Origin: Candidatus Flexifilum breve
GTDB taxonomy: Bacteria; Chloroflexota; Anaerolineae; Aggregatilineales; Phototrophicaceae
Direction: 5' to 3'
Length of the DNA stretch: 64,000 nt
Assembly: GCA_016717205.1 (NCBI GenBank)
Contig: JADKGC010000004.1
Span: forward strand, 1-64,000
In this document: piece by piece, positions 26,109-34,804 of the stretch
How the letters are laid out: every line of letters starts with the position of its first letter
Numbering within the stretch: the stretch's first letter is position 1
The notes under the pieces: generated by a model
The model's input: only the letters and a program-made list of their open reading frames with translations
Told to the model about the DNA's origin: nothing
Databases searched by the model: none
Program-made: the position numbers and the translations under genes

Positions 26109-27271
26109 GGGGCGGTGACCTCCGCGTAGGCTTGGGCGAGGCCGCGCGCGGCTGCTTCGACGGAATACTGTGCCACGAGGGCGCGGCAGCGGTCGGCGGT
26201 GCCGGGTTGATCGAGCAGACGGAACGCGCGGCGCAGCGCGTCGGCGAGACTGTCTACGGCATCGGCGGTGAAGATTTCCCCAGTGATGCCCGGCTGAATC
26301 AAGTCGGGCGCACAGCCGACGCGATCCGAAACGACACACGGTACGCCGTGATACAGCGCCTCGTTGACCACCAAGCCCCACGTTTCGCCGCTGCTGCTCG
26401 GCAGTACGAGCAAATCGGCGGCGTGGTAGTACGGGCTGAGTTCACTTTGATTTTTGAAGCCGACGAAGCGGGCATCAATGCGCGGTTCAGCGTGGACGGC
26501 GGCTTCGAGCGTTGGGCGCAGTTCACCGTCGCCCAAAAACAGAAGCGTAATCCGCGCGCGCTCGGCAGCAGGTAACTGCTTGAGGGCAGCGATCAGCTTG
26601 TCCGGCGCTTTACGCGGCACCAGTTTGCCCGAAAACAGCAGCACAATCTGATCGTTCGGCAGATTGAATTCAGATCGGATGGCGGGCGCGCCGCTGGCGG
26701 GCGCAAACACGCTCGTATCCACGCAGTACGGCGCGAAGATCAGGCGCTGTTCGGGATAGCCGAGGCGGCGGTAATGCGCCCGCGACTCCGCGCCGATGGT
26801 CAGGATGCGCGCGAACTGGCGGTAGAAACCGCGCAAAAACGTGTCACGAACCACCTGTTTCCCAGAGGATCGCGCGGAATTGCGGTCGGCGGCTTCGGCG
26901 CGCAGCAGCAGCGGCACGCCCGTGCGTCGCGCCGCCCAAAAGGCATCGAGATGAAAGCGCGGCTGGTAGCCGAGGAGAAGCACGGCGCGAAAGTCGAGCT
27001 GTTTGAGCAGCGGCGCGAGCCCCGCCGCCGTGACTGTCGCGTAGGACTGTGGCCCGCTCGTAGCAACCCGGGAGAGGAAATGGGAGGTATAGCCGCTCAG
27101 TAGATCGGTATCCCACGCGAAGCTGGCGCCGAATTCGCCGTCACGGTAGCCGCTGATGCTGAAGTCGGATGCGTAGATCACCGTCGTCGGCACGCCGAAC
27201 TGCTGCTGCACCGTGCGGTACACGGGCGCTTGATACTGAATCGGATGGGTGGAAATCACCAGCAGCGTCAT
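26105..27271 (-). CDS. GT4 glycosyltransferase
   Basis: A 388-residue GT-B enzyme. It starts with STHPIQYQAPVYRTV, a common opening of a GT4 subgroup, followed by LLLGYQPRFHLDAFW. The donor half has VLLFSGKLVPRKAPDKLIAAL, LLFLGDGELRPTLEAA and the E-x7-E signature LPSSSGETWGLVVNEALYHGVP. Stop and next start overlap by four bases (ATGA), and the upstream gene ends three bases away, so it is inside a tightly packed operon. Confidence 0.88.
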   Translation of the reverse strand: MTLLVISTHPIQYQAPVYRTVQQQFGVPTTVIYASDFSISGYRDGEFGASFAWDTDLLSGYTSHFLSRVATSGPQSYATVTAAGLAPLLKQLDFRAVLLLGYQPRFHLDAFWAARRTGVPLLLRAEAADRNSARSSGKQVVRDTFLRGFYRQFARILTIGAESRAHYRRLGYPEQRLIFAPYCVDTSVFAPASGAPAIRSEFNLPNDQIVLLFSGKLVPRKAPDKLIAALKQLPAAERARITLLFLGDGELRPTLEAAVHAEPRIDARFVGFKNQSELSPYYHAADLLVLPSSSGETWGLVVNEALYHGVPCVVSDRVGCAPDLIQPGITGEIFTADAVDSLADALRRAFRLLDQPGTADRCRALVAQYSVEAAARGLAQAYAEVTAP

Positions 27272-27274
27272 CGG

Positions 27275-28583
27275 TTACCGTCCGGCCAGCGGGGCATACA
27301 GGGTAGTCATCTCTTGGGCGACATCTGTCATTCGGCGCGGCGGGCGGACGTTGGCGCGCAGCGCCGTGAGCAGGTGCGGCGCTGCCAGCAGTTGCTGGAA
27401 CATAGCCTGCCACGCGCTCACCGAAGCCGGATCGACGAGCAGGCCGTCAACGCCGGTCGTGACCAGTTCCGCGATGCCGCCGAGATTCGAGCCGATGACG
27501 GGGATGCCTGCCGCGAACGCCTCCAGAACGACGAGCGGCCCGGTTTCCAGCACCTGGGAAGGCGCGACCAGTGCGTGATACTGCCGGAGCGTGCGTACCA
27601 TCTCGGCGTTGGGCAGCGGCGGGCAGAAGTTGATGCGGAGATCATTCTCGGCCAGCGCGCAGTTGTTCGCGGTAAGTTTCGTTGCCCGGCTGCGTGACGC
27701 CGTAAATGTCAAGTTGAATGGGCGCGGTGAGCAGATCCCGCATGGCGCGCACCACGACATCCACGCCCTTGACCGGATCGAGCCGTCCGAGATAGGCCAG
27801 CTTGAGCGGGCGCGCGGGTACTTCGGCGGCGGGGCTGATGTCCTGGGGGAGCGCCGCGAGGCCGTGCGGCGCGACATACACTTTGTCGGCGGGCAGACCG
27901 TTGGCGTGCAGCAGCGCCTGTGTCCAGCGGCACAGCACGACAATCTGATCGACGGATTGCAGAAATTCATGGGTGGTCGTGTGGCGGATGTCGACTAGAC
28001 GGCGCATCTGGAGCGCAGTCCAGACCCCGCCCTGTCGTCCCCGCGCCCAATCGGTGAGCGCCGGGGGCAGCGCGGCGATCAGCGTATTGAACGGCGGCTT
28101 GAGGCCGTGTTTGTGCAGCAGGCACTGCGTACACAGCCGCGTATCCATCTCGCCCGCGCACAAGTCGGTCCCCCAGCGCAGGAGCGTGCCGCGCATACAG
28201 GTCACCGTCGGCGTATGGTAGGTGAACACGACGGGCAGGCGGCGCTGCTGGCAGGCGCGCACGGTGCGCAGTGAGATCGCGCTCGTGAGCGCGTGCAGAT
28301 GCACGACATTCGGTTGGACGTGATCGAGCACCGCGGCGAAGCTGGCTTCCGCCACCGGATCGCCTGTGCCGTACAGAGCGTCAAGGTCGGTCAAATTCGG
28401 CGTGATGGCGTAACGATACACGTCGAGGTCGGCGTGTTGATAGTGCGTCGACTCCGGCCCCGGCGCGGCGATCACGTTGACCGTGCCGAGCGCCGTCAGT
28501 TCGCGCGCTAGAGCAGCGACGTATACTTCCGTCCCACCGACCGCATCCGGGTAGTAGCCAAATGGCACATGCAGAATCTTCAT
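27275..28583 (-). pseudogene. GT4 glycosyltransferase, frameshifted
   Basis: A GT4 enzyme of about 435 residues when joined. The N-terminal frame starts MKILHVPFGYYPDAVGGTEVY (28583) and includes PVVFTYHTPTVTCMRG, a four-Cys segment CAGEMDTRLCTQC, and LKLAYLGRLDPVKGVDVVV. Near 27650 the frame shifts, and the protein continues LAENDLRINFCPPLPNAEM, then LVAPSQVLETGPLVVLEAFA and a normal C-terminus. The Cys segment probably binds zinc, as in some GT4 proteins. The start overlaps the stop of the GT2 gene (ATGA). A one-base change restores the frame; assembly error is possible. Confidence 0.8.
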
Positions 28584-29551
28584 CGGCGCAGCCGTGCTTT
28601 GAGATCGCGGTAGCGAGCCGCGACGGTTTCCGCGCGGCGGTAGCCGACCAGTTGGGCGAGCACGGCCAGCGAACGCGGTGCGGTCGGCACATACCGCCCA
28701 TTCGGGGTGAGTTCGGTGAGCGCGCCGTAGGCCGCTTCAAAGGTTTCCGGGTCGACGCGGAAGCTCGCGCGGGCGATGTGAGCATAGCTGGCGATCAAGA
28801 CCTGCCGCCGCGCCTCGGTCAGACGATCGGCTTGCAGCAGCCAGTCATGCAGTGTGCGCGCATTGGTGAGCAGATCGCGCCCGAATTCACGCGCACTACG
28901 CCGTGAGAGCGACCCGTCAAGCTGGCGATAGTAGGCAAGCGGCGCGGCGGAGGAACACGGCTGAAACGTGCCGCCGGCCAGCGCGATCCGCAGCAGCAGA
29001 TTGACGTCCTGAATGATGCCGATGCATTCGTCAAAGCCGCCGACGCGCGCCAGCCAGTCACGCCGGAAGAGCGCCGCGCCCAACTGAATGAAACTGCCGT
29101 CGCGCAGCACATCGGCGGGTGGATCGACAAGCGCCGGGGCGACGACTGCGCCCAGTGGCTGCCACGCACCCGCGCTTTGGCCGTAACGCTGCCACGCACC
29201 ATAGACCACCGCCGTATCGTTGTTTACAGCGGTCACCTGTATGGCAATTTTGTCCGCCACGAGCAGATCGTCGGCATCGAGAAACTGAATCCAGTCACCC
29301 TACGCCGCCTGCCAACCGACATTGCGCGCGCGGCTTGCGCCGCCATTCGGAATCGACAGGCAGCGATAGGGGATGGAAGCTGTCTGCAAGGTGGCAGCGG
29401 CGACGGTTGGGCTGGTGTCAGTTGAGCCGTCGTCCACGACGATGATTTCGAGCGGACGGTAGGTCTGCGCGAGGCAGCTCTGGAGTGTCTCCGCGATCCA
29501 CGGGGCGGCGTTGTAGCACGGGATGACAAGCGAGACGAGCGGCGCGGTCAT
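28580..29551 (-). pseudogene. GT2 glycosyltransferase interrupted by an in-frame TAG
   Basis: A GT-A fold glycosyltransferase of about 323 residues. The first part starts MTAPLVSLVIPCYNAAPWIA and has LEIIVVDDGSTDTSP. At 29300-29302 the frame reads TAG between GWQAA and GDWIQFLDADDLL, precisely where family members carry a residue such as Gln (CAG to TAG is one transition). Beyond it the same frame continues through the DxD motif, FRRDWLARVGGFDE and a C-terminal helical region ending at 28580. The frame is otherwise intact. It is either a nonsense mutation, a base-call error, or translational readthrough. Its stop overlaps the next start. Confidence 0.8.
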
Positions 29552-29557
29552 AACGGC

Positions 29558-30394
29558 TTAACGCACCGGGGGACGCGCGGCGAGGTAGTTTTCGAGGTAC
29601 TGCCCCTCGAAGTAGTGCAGCTTGCCCGACGCGCGCCGAATATGGGTGATGGTGTAGCCCGCATTTTCGAGCAGCGTCGTCAGCGCCGTGTTGAGGATGA
29701 CGCCCTGAGGGTCACATGCGGCTTCAAAGACGATGGCATGCGGCGGGGTCGCGTCCAGTAAAGCCGCCGCGCCGCGCAGCACAGGTTCTTCCCAGCCTTC
29801 AACATCGATTTTGAGGAGCGTCGGCGGGGTGACTCCGCTGGCGATGAGGTGATCGATCGTCTCAAGCTGTACGTGCACGTTACCAGCATGATGCTCGACA
29901 TTGAGTGATGAAATATCCGACTGCTGGTCTGGACCGAGATGAAAACTCGCCGTGCCGACGGCTGCGCCGAGCGCCAGCGGGTGAATGACGTAGTGGGCGC
30001 CATTCAAACGCAAGTTGATGTCGAGGATGGCGGCGGCTTTGGGGTTCGGTTCGAAGCAGTGGACAGCGCGGATGCGCGGATCGCGCAGCGCCTGAATCGC
30101 CACGGTGCCGATGTTCGCGCCGATATCCCAGAAGACTGCCTCCGGGGTGATCTGCGCGGCGAGCGCTTCCCAGACTTCGGCCTCGTGCACGCCGTGATAC
30201 CACACGTAGCGTTCGATATTTTCGCCTTCATCGTCTACGGTGATCCAGCCATCGCGCCCATAGGGTAGCGTCAAGCGGGGACGCCCGGTCAGCGTGCGCA
30301 GCCAGTGAAACAGGCGGCCTTTGCCGCGAAAGTAAGGCGACCCGAAACGGAACCGATGCAGACGGCGGGAAATCTGCTGACCCCACACGGTCAT
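29558..30394 (-). CDS. FkbM-family methyltransferase
   Basis: A 278-residue SAM-dependent methyltransferase of the FkbM type, which methylates sugar hydroxyls. Motif I is AVFWDIGANIGTVAIQAL (about 88-105). The acidic strand-2 end is VHCFEPNPKAAAIL, followed by LGAAVGTASFHL and the family motif TLLKIDVEGWEEPVLRGA (about 193-210). Its start overlaps the stop of the Wzt gene (ATGA). Placed straight after an ABC exporter with a carbohydrate-binding domain, it may put the methyl cap that ends chain growth; that is inference from Wzm/Wzt systems. Confidence 0.9.
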   Translation of the reverse strand: MTVWGQQISRRLHRFRFGSPYFRGKGRLFHWLRTLTGRPRLTLPYGRDGWITVDDEGENIERYVWYHGVHEAEVWEALAAQITPEAVFWDIGANIGTVAIQALRDPRIRAVHCFEPNPKAAAILDINLRLNGAHYVIHPLALGAAVGTASFHLGPDQQSDISSLNVEHHAGNVHVQLETIDHLIASGVTPPTLLKIDVEGWEEPVLRGAAALLDATPPHAIVFEAACDPQGVILNTALTTLLENAGYTITHIRRASGKLHYFEGQYLENYLAARPPVR

Positions 30395-31629
30395 AGCGCC
30401 TCCCCTACCTTCGGCTCAACGGTGAGTGCGAAGGTCGCGGGTTGATTCAGTAGGCCGTGAAAGCGTTCCATCGGGTGTGTGTAAAGCGGCGTGCCGACGA
30501 TGAGCGGTTGTTCGGCGTGCCATTCGTCCAGAATCTGCTCGTGCAGCTTATCCCAGAAGGTCATGTACCACGAATAGACGCCTGGTTTGAGCGGCAGCGA
30601 CTGGAACGAGTAACGGAGTTGATACACACCCGGCGCAGGCATGACGATCTCGTCAACTGCCGTTGACCACGCCACGCGGCCTTCATCATCATATAGTACG
30701 AGGCCGTGATGCCCTTTCGAAAGCGCCATTTTGACTTCTAGCACGAAGACGATGTCAACCGGGCGCAGGTCGTTGACCTGATTACTGGCCGATGTCGGCT
30801 GACCGTCGACGTACCAGTCCCGAAAGCCCTGCTTACCCGTCTGCTGCAGCAGGTCTTCGGCCTGAATGCGCGTCGATGCCTCATATTGGGCGGTGATCAA
30901 TTGGGTTTCCCCAATAGCCGTCACCTGACCGTGATTGAGCCAGACGACTTTTTCGCATAAACGGCGTACTTGATTGAGGTTGTGGCTCACGAAGAGGACG
31001 GTACGTCCTTCCCCGGCGACCGCGCTCATCTTGCCGAGGCACTTCTTCTGAAATTCGGCATCGCCAACGGCGAGTACCTCGTCGACGACGAGGATCTCCG
31101 GTTCGAGATGCGCGGCGACCGCGAAGCCGAGGCGCAGCCCCATCCCGCTGGAATAGCGCTTGACGGGCGTGTCAATGAACTGTTCCACGCCGGCAAAAGC
31201 GACAATTTCATCGAACTTGCGGCTGATTTCCGCGCGCGTCATGCCAAGAATCGCGCCGCTTAAATAGATGTTCTCGCGCCCGGTCAGCTCATGGTGAAAG
31301 CCGGTGCCGACTTCGAGCAGCGCACCCACGCGCCCCTTCAAATAGACCGCGCCCACGGTGGGATCGGTGATGCGCGAGAGGATTTTGAGAAGCGTGCTTT
31401 TGCCCGCGCCGTTCCGCCCGATAATGCCGATTACTTCCCCGCGGCGCACCTCAAACGAGACATCTTGGAGTGCCCAGAAGGTGTTTTCGGCGGCTGGCTT
31501 AGAGAAGCGCGCGAGTGGAGCACGCAGCCTTTGGGTGAACGTTTCCCGAAACGACTTGTAGAGCGAATGTTTGCCGCCGATGCGGTAGCGCTTGCCGACC
31601 CCGTCGACGCGAATCACGACATCAGCCAT
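30391..31629 (-). CDS. wzt: Wzt-type polysaccharide ABC transporter ATP-binding protein with C-terminal sugar-binding domain
   Basis: A 412-residue ATPase that powers export of a finished lipid-linked glycan through the Wzm channel. Residues about 1-250 are the nucleotide-binding domain: Walker A GIIGRNGAGKSTLL, the signature RYSSGMGLRLGFAVA, and Walker B ILVVDEVLAVGD, all typical of polysaccharide exporters. Residues about 270-410 form a beta-sandwich Wzt_C domain (VNDLRPVDIVFVLEVKMAL, then LPLKPGVYSWYMTFWD), which in homologues recognises the modified chain end. The ATG at 31629 shares one base with the permease stop. Confidence 0.92.
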   Translation of the reverse strand: MADVVIRVDGVGKRYRIGGKHSLYKSFRETFTQRLRAPLARFSKPAAENTFWALQDVSFEVRRGEVIGIIGRNGAGKSTLLKILSRITDPTVGAVYLKGRVGALLEVGTGFHHELTGRENIYLSGAILGMTRAEISRKFDEIVAFAGVEQFIDTPVKRYSSGMGLRLGFAVAAHLEPEILVVDEVLAVGDAEFQKKCLGKMSAVAGEGRTVLFVSHNLNQVRRLCEKVVWLNHGQVTAIGETQLITAQYEASTRIQAEDLLQQTGKQGFRDWYVDGQPTSASNQVNDLRPVDIVFVLEVKMALSKGHHGLVLYDDEGRVAWSTAVDEIVMPAPGVYQLRYSFQSLPLKPGVYSWYMTFWDKLHEQILDEWHAEQPLIVGTPLYTHPMERFHGLLNQPATFALTVEPKVGEAL

Positions 31630-32492
31630 CACACCACATCCGCGAAGTTCTTTTCCATCCGGCGAAAGTAGAGTGCGCCCGTCACGAGCAGCACCACGGC
31701 GGCCACTGCCGACAGCCCGAGCAGCGCGCCCGGCGGCGTCGCCCCGAGCAGCGCCCAGCGAAAGCCCTCGATGACGCCGACCATCGGGTTGAGGCCGTAC
31801 AGCGTGCGCCACGGTTCTTCGAGCAGCGTGCTCGAATACACGACAGGCGAGGCGAACATCAGCGCCTGCACGAGGAACGGCACGGCGTAGCGAATATCAC
31901 GGTATTCGACGTTGAGGGCGCTCAGCCACAGACCCGCCCCGAGCGCGGTGACCAAGGCGAGCAACAGAAAGAACGGCAGCAAAACGACCGCCGCGGTCGG
32001 CAGAATACCGTAGATCAGCATGAGCAGCAGCAGCACGACGAAGGCGATGCCGAAATCGACAATGCCGCTAATCGTGCTCGAAATCGGGATCACCAAGCGG
32101 GGGAAATAGACTTTACTGAGCAGGTTCGCATTGCCGACCAGACTGTTCGAGGACTGCGTGAGCGAGTTCGCGAAAAATGTCCACGGGAGCAGCGCGGCAT
32201 AGCTGAACACGGGGTACGGCAGTCCGTCCGAAGACACTTGCGCGAGGCCGCCGAAAAACACGCTGAAAATGATCATCGAGAAGAGCGGTTGAATCACCGC
32301 CCACGCGATGCCGAGCACGGTCTGTTTGTAGCGCACGGAGATGTCACGCCACGCCAGCAGTGCGATCAGGTCACGGTAGTTCCACAGTTCGCGCAGATGC
32401 AGCGCCGCCCAACCTTGGGAGGGGCGGATGATGGTCGTCCATTCATGGGTTTCGGGGGAGGTGTTGTTCGGCTGATTGGACATGCGTTTCAC
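31629..32492 (-). CDS. wzm: Wzm-type polysaccharide ABC transporter permease
   Basis: A 287-residue ABC-2 permease with six membrane helices. The amphipathic N-terminal part (LRELWNYRDLIALLAWRDISVRYKQTVLGIAWAVIQP) is typical of Wzm/TagG proteins. Conserved later parts include SLVGNANLLSKVYFPRLVIP and LNPMVGVIEGFRWALLG. The start is GTG at 32492, overlapping the TGA of the upstream GT4 as GTGA; ATG at 32483 is a possible alternative. With Wzt it forms a dimeric exporter that moves an undecaprenyl-linked polymer across the inner membrane. Confidence 0.92.
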   Translation of the reverse strand: MKRMSNQPNNTSPETHEWTTIIRPSQGWAALHLRELWNYRDLIALLAWRDISVRYKQTVLGIAWAVIQPLFSMIIFSVFFGGLAQVSSDGLPYPVFSYAALLPWTFFANSLTQSSNSLVGNANLLSKVYFPRLVIPISSTISGIVDFGIAFVVLLLLMLIYGILPTAAVVLLPFFLLLALVTALGAGLWLSALNVEYRDIRYAVPFLVQALMFASPVVYSSTLLEEPWRTLYGLNPMVGVIEGFRWALLGATPPGALLGLSAVAAVVLLVTGALYFRRMEKNFADVV

Positions 32493-33622
32493 TTTAGGAG
32501 GCGCGAATAAGCCTGAATGGAACGCTCACCGTATTCATCCCATCCGCCAACGGATTGCACGCGTCGCAGCGCCGCCTGAGCCATCTTATCACGCAACTCG
32601 GGATTGTGGTAAAGATGCAGAATTTTTTCATGAATCGCCTGCGGGCTGCGGATAGGAATGATGTACCCCTCCACGCCATCGGTGAAAAAGTCGCTGGCCG
32701 ATGTGTTCGTGGTGGCGATCACGGGGACGCCGCATGCCATTGCCTGCGCCTGCACATTGCCAAAGCCTTCCTCAATCGAAGGCAGGACAAAGACGGAAGC
32801 CTGCGAATAATACCTATGAAGTTCGGCGCGTGGCAGCACCCCCACATAACGAAAGTGACCAGCATACTTGGCGAAGATCGGTTTCATTTCGTCCAACAGC
32901 GACCCGATGAGCACCACCTCAAAATTGGGCAGATTGAGGTTAGCAACGGCCTCCAGCAGATACTGCACGCCTTTGCGCAAATTCATCATGCCGACGAACA
33001 ATACCCGGAAGGTGGTATCGGTTTTGGGCACAGGGTGAAATAGCGATAGATCCACCCCCAGCGGCGCGGTGAACAGTTTGTCCAGCGCGACCCCGTACTC
33101 GACAAAACTGTCGCGGGTGAACGTGGAAGTCACCTCGATCAGATCAGCCGTTTCGTATTCCTGAAGTTCTTTCTCCAGCGCCCAGTCTGGGACTTGCGGT
33201 TTGGTGATGCCGTGCCGGGCATATTCTTCGTGCAAGACCTGCTTTTGATACGCGATATGGGTCGAACCGCGCAAGCAGACCGTTTTGATACCGCGCGCTT
33301 GGGCGCGGCGCAGACTGTGCAGCCCCGACTGCGACTGTATGACCAGTACGTCGGTATCCAGCGTTTGCGCGGCGACCCAGCGGTCAAAGGTATTGCAACT
33401 TAGCTCGGAGATGCGATCCGCGAGACTCGTCCAGCCGTAACGCGCCAACCCCATTTGCGGGACTACCAGCCAGGGGAATGATCGACTGTGCGGGCGCAGG
33501 TCAGGCTCAATTTTCCGCAGGGGATATCCGGTGTACAGACAGCGCAAATGATCATGTTTGAGGAGCTGTCGCGCCAAATCAAAGGCGTGAAAGCGTCCAA
33601 CCGTCGAGACCGTGACTTTCAA
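32489..33622 (-). CDS. GT4 glycosyltransferase, paralogue of its upstream neighbour
   Basis: A 377-residue GT-B enzyme. The start is taken as TTG at 33622 (LKVTVSTVGRFHAFDLARQLL) because AAGGAAG lies six bases upstream and the neighbouring paralogue begins at the same place; the frame runs on to 33718. Features include DTTFRVLFVGMMNLRKGVQYLL, SVFVLPSIEEGFGNVQAQAMA (E-x7 region) and DFFTDGVEGYIIPIRSP. It aligns along its whole length with the protein at 33664-34794. The stop overlaps the Wzm start by four bases. Confidence 0.87.
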   Translation of the reverse strand: MKVTVSTVGRFHAFDLARQLLKHDHLRCLYTGYPLRKIEPDLRPHSRSFPWLVVPQMGLARYGWTSLADRISELSCNTFDRWVAAQTLDTDVLVIQSQSGLHSLRRAQARGIKTVCLRGSTHIAYQKQVLHEEYARHGITKPQVPDWALEKELQEYETADLIEVTSTFTRDSFVEYGVALDKLFTAPLGVDLSLFHPVPKTDTTFRVLFVGMMNLRKGVQYLLEAVANLNLPNFEVVLIGSLLDEMKPIFAKYAGHFRYVGVLPRAELHRYYSQASVFVLPSIEEGFGNVQAQAMACGVPVIATTNTSASDFFTDGVEGYIIPIRSPQAIHEKILHLYHNPELRDKMAQAALRRVQSVGGWDEYGERSIQAYSRLLK

Positions 33623-33663
33623 CCGCGGCTTCCTTGTGCGTAGAGATTTGGGAATACTGTACT

Positions 33664-34794
33664 CTAATTCAGGAGTTTGCGATACGCAGTCATAGCCCGC
33701 TGCCCGTAGCCCGCCCAACCGCCTTCGGCCTGAATGCGGCGGAGCGCTGCCTGACTCATTTGCTGCTGCACGTCCGGTTGTTCGTATAAGGAGCAGATCT
33801 TCTCGCGCAGCATTTCCGGGCTGCGAATCGGCACGATGAAGCCTTCGACGCCATCGGTGAAGAGATCCCGCGCGCCCGTGTTGGTCGAGGCGATCACGGG
33901 GAGGCCGCAGGCCATCGCCTGCGCCATGACCATGCCGAACCCATCTTCCACGGAGGGCAGCACGAGCACCGAGCCGTTCGAGTAGTAGCGGTAGAGTTCG
34001 GCTTGCGGCAGCACGCCCGTCACCCGCACATGCTGGGGTAGATCGCGCAGCAGCGGCTTGACCTCATCAAGCACCGAGCCGGTCAGCACGCATTCGAAGT
34101 TGGGGAGCTTGAGCGGGCTCACGGCGTCGAGCAGGTAACGTATGCCTTTGCGTACACTGAGGGCGCCGACATACAACACGCGGAACACGCCATCGGTTTT
34201 GGCCACCGGGCGAAACCGGGAGAGATCGGCACTGAGCGGCGAGATCGACAGCTTTTCGGCGGGGAAGCCGCGCGCGCGGAAGGTGTCGTAGGCGTAGGTC
34301 GAGCACACCTCAATCAGATGCGCTTCGGCATACTCCTGGAGCTCACGCTCGATTGTCCAGCGGTTGATACCGCCATATGGATGACCGTGCCGCGCGTATT
34401 CCTCGCGCAGAATGCGATCTTGTTCTTCGATATGCGCCGAGGTGCGAATGCACACGGTTTTCAGGCCGCGCCGCTGCGCCTGTCGCTGGCTGTACAGCCC
34501 GAACTGCGACATGAACGTAAAAATGTCGGCTTCGGCGAGGTTGGCGCTGACCCAGCGGTCAAATGTGCTGGTCGCCAGCGGATTGAGGCGCTCGGCGACG
34601 GTGGGAATGTAGCGTGAGAGCGCCATTTGCGGAACATGCAGCCACGGAAAGGTACGGGTGTGCGCGTGCAGTTCCGCCGCGATCTTCCAGCGTGGGTAGC
34701 CGGTGTAGAGCCGAGCCAGCGCTTGCTGCTGCAGGAGCTGCTGCGCCAATTCGAACGTATGGAAGCGACCGAGGCTCGAAACAATGATTTTCAT
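33664..34794 (-). CDS. GT4 glycosyltransferase, tandem paralogue
   Basis: A 376-residue GT-B enzyme starting MKIIVSSLGRFHTFELAQQLL. The donor half has GVFRVLYVGALSVRKGIRYLL, SVLVLPSVEDGFGMVMAQAMA and DLFTDGVEGFIVPIRSP, nearly the same as in the next gene. The ATG at 34794 follows GAGG at nine bases; the frame extends to 34818 but without support. It lies ten bases after the amidotransferase gene and 41 bases before its paralogue. Duplication followed by divergence would give two different linkages or sugars; that is inference. Confidence 0.88.
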   Translation of the reverse strand: MKIIVSSLGRFHTFELAQQLLQQQALARLYTGYPRWKIAAELHAHTRTFPWLHVPQMALSRYIPTVAERLNPLATSTFDRWVSANLAEADIFTFMSQFGLYSQRQAQRRGLKTVCIRTSAHIEEQDRILREEYARHGHPYGGINRWTIERELQEYAEAHLIEVCSTYAYDTFRARGFPAEKLSISPLSADLSRFRPVAKTDGVFRVLYVGALSVRKGIRYLLDAVSPLKLPNFECVLTGSVLDEVKPLLRDLPQHVRVTGVLPQAELYRYYSNGSVLVLPSVEDGFGMVMAQAMACGLPVIASTNTGARDLFTDGVEGFIVPIRSPEMLREKICSLYEQPDVQQQMSQAALRRIQAEGGWAGYGQRAMTAYRKLLN

Positions 34795-34804
34795 GCGGGT
34801 GTCC

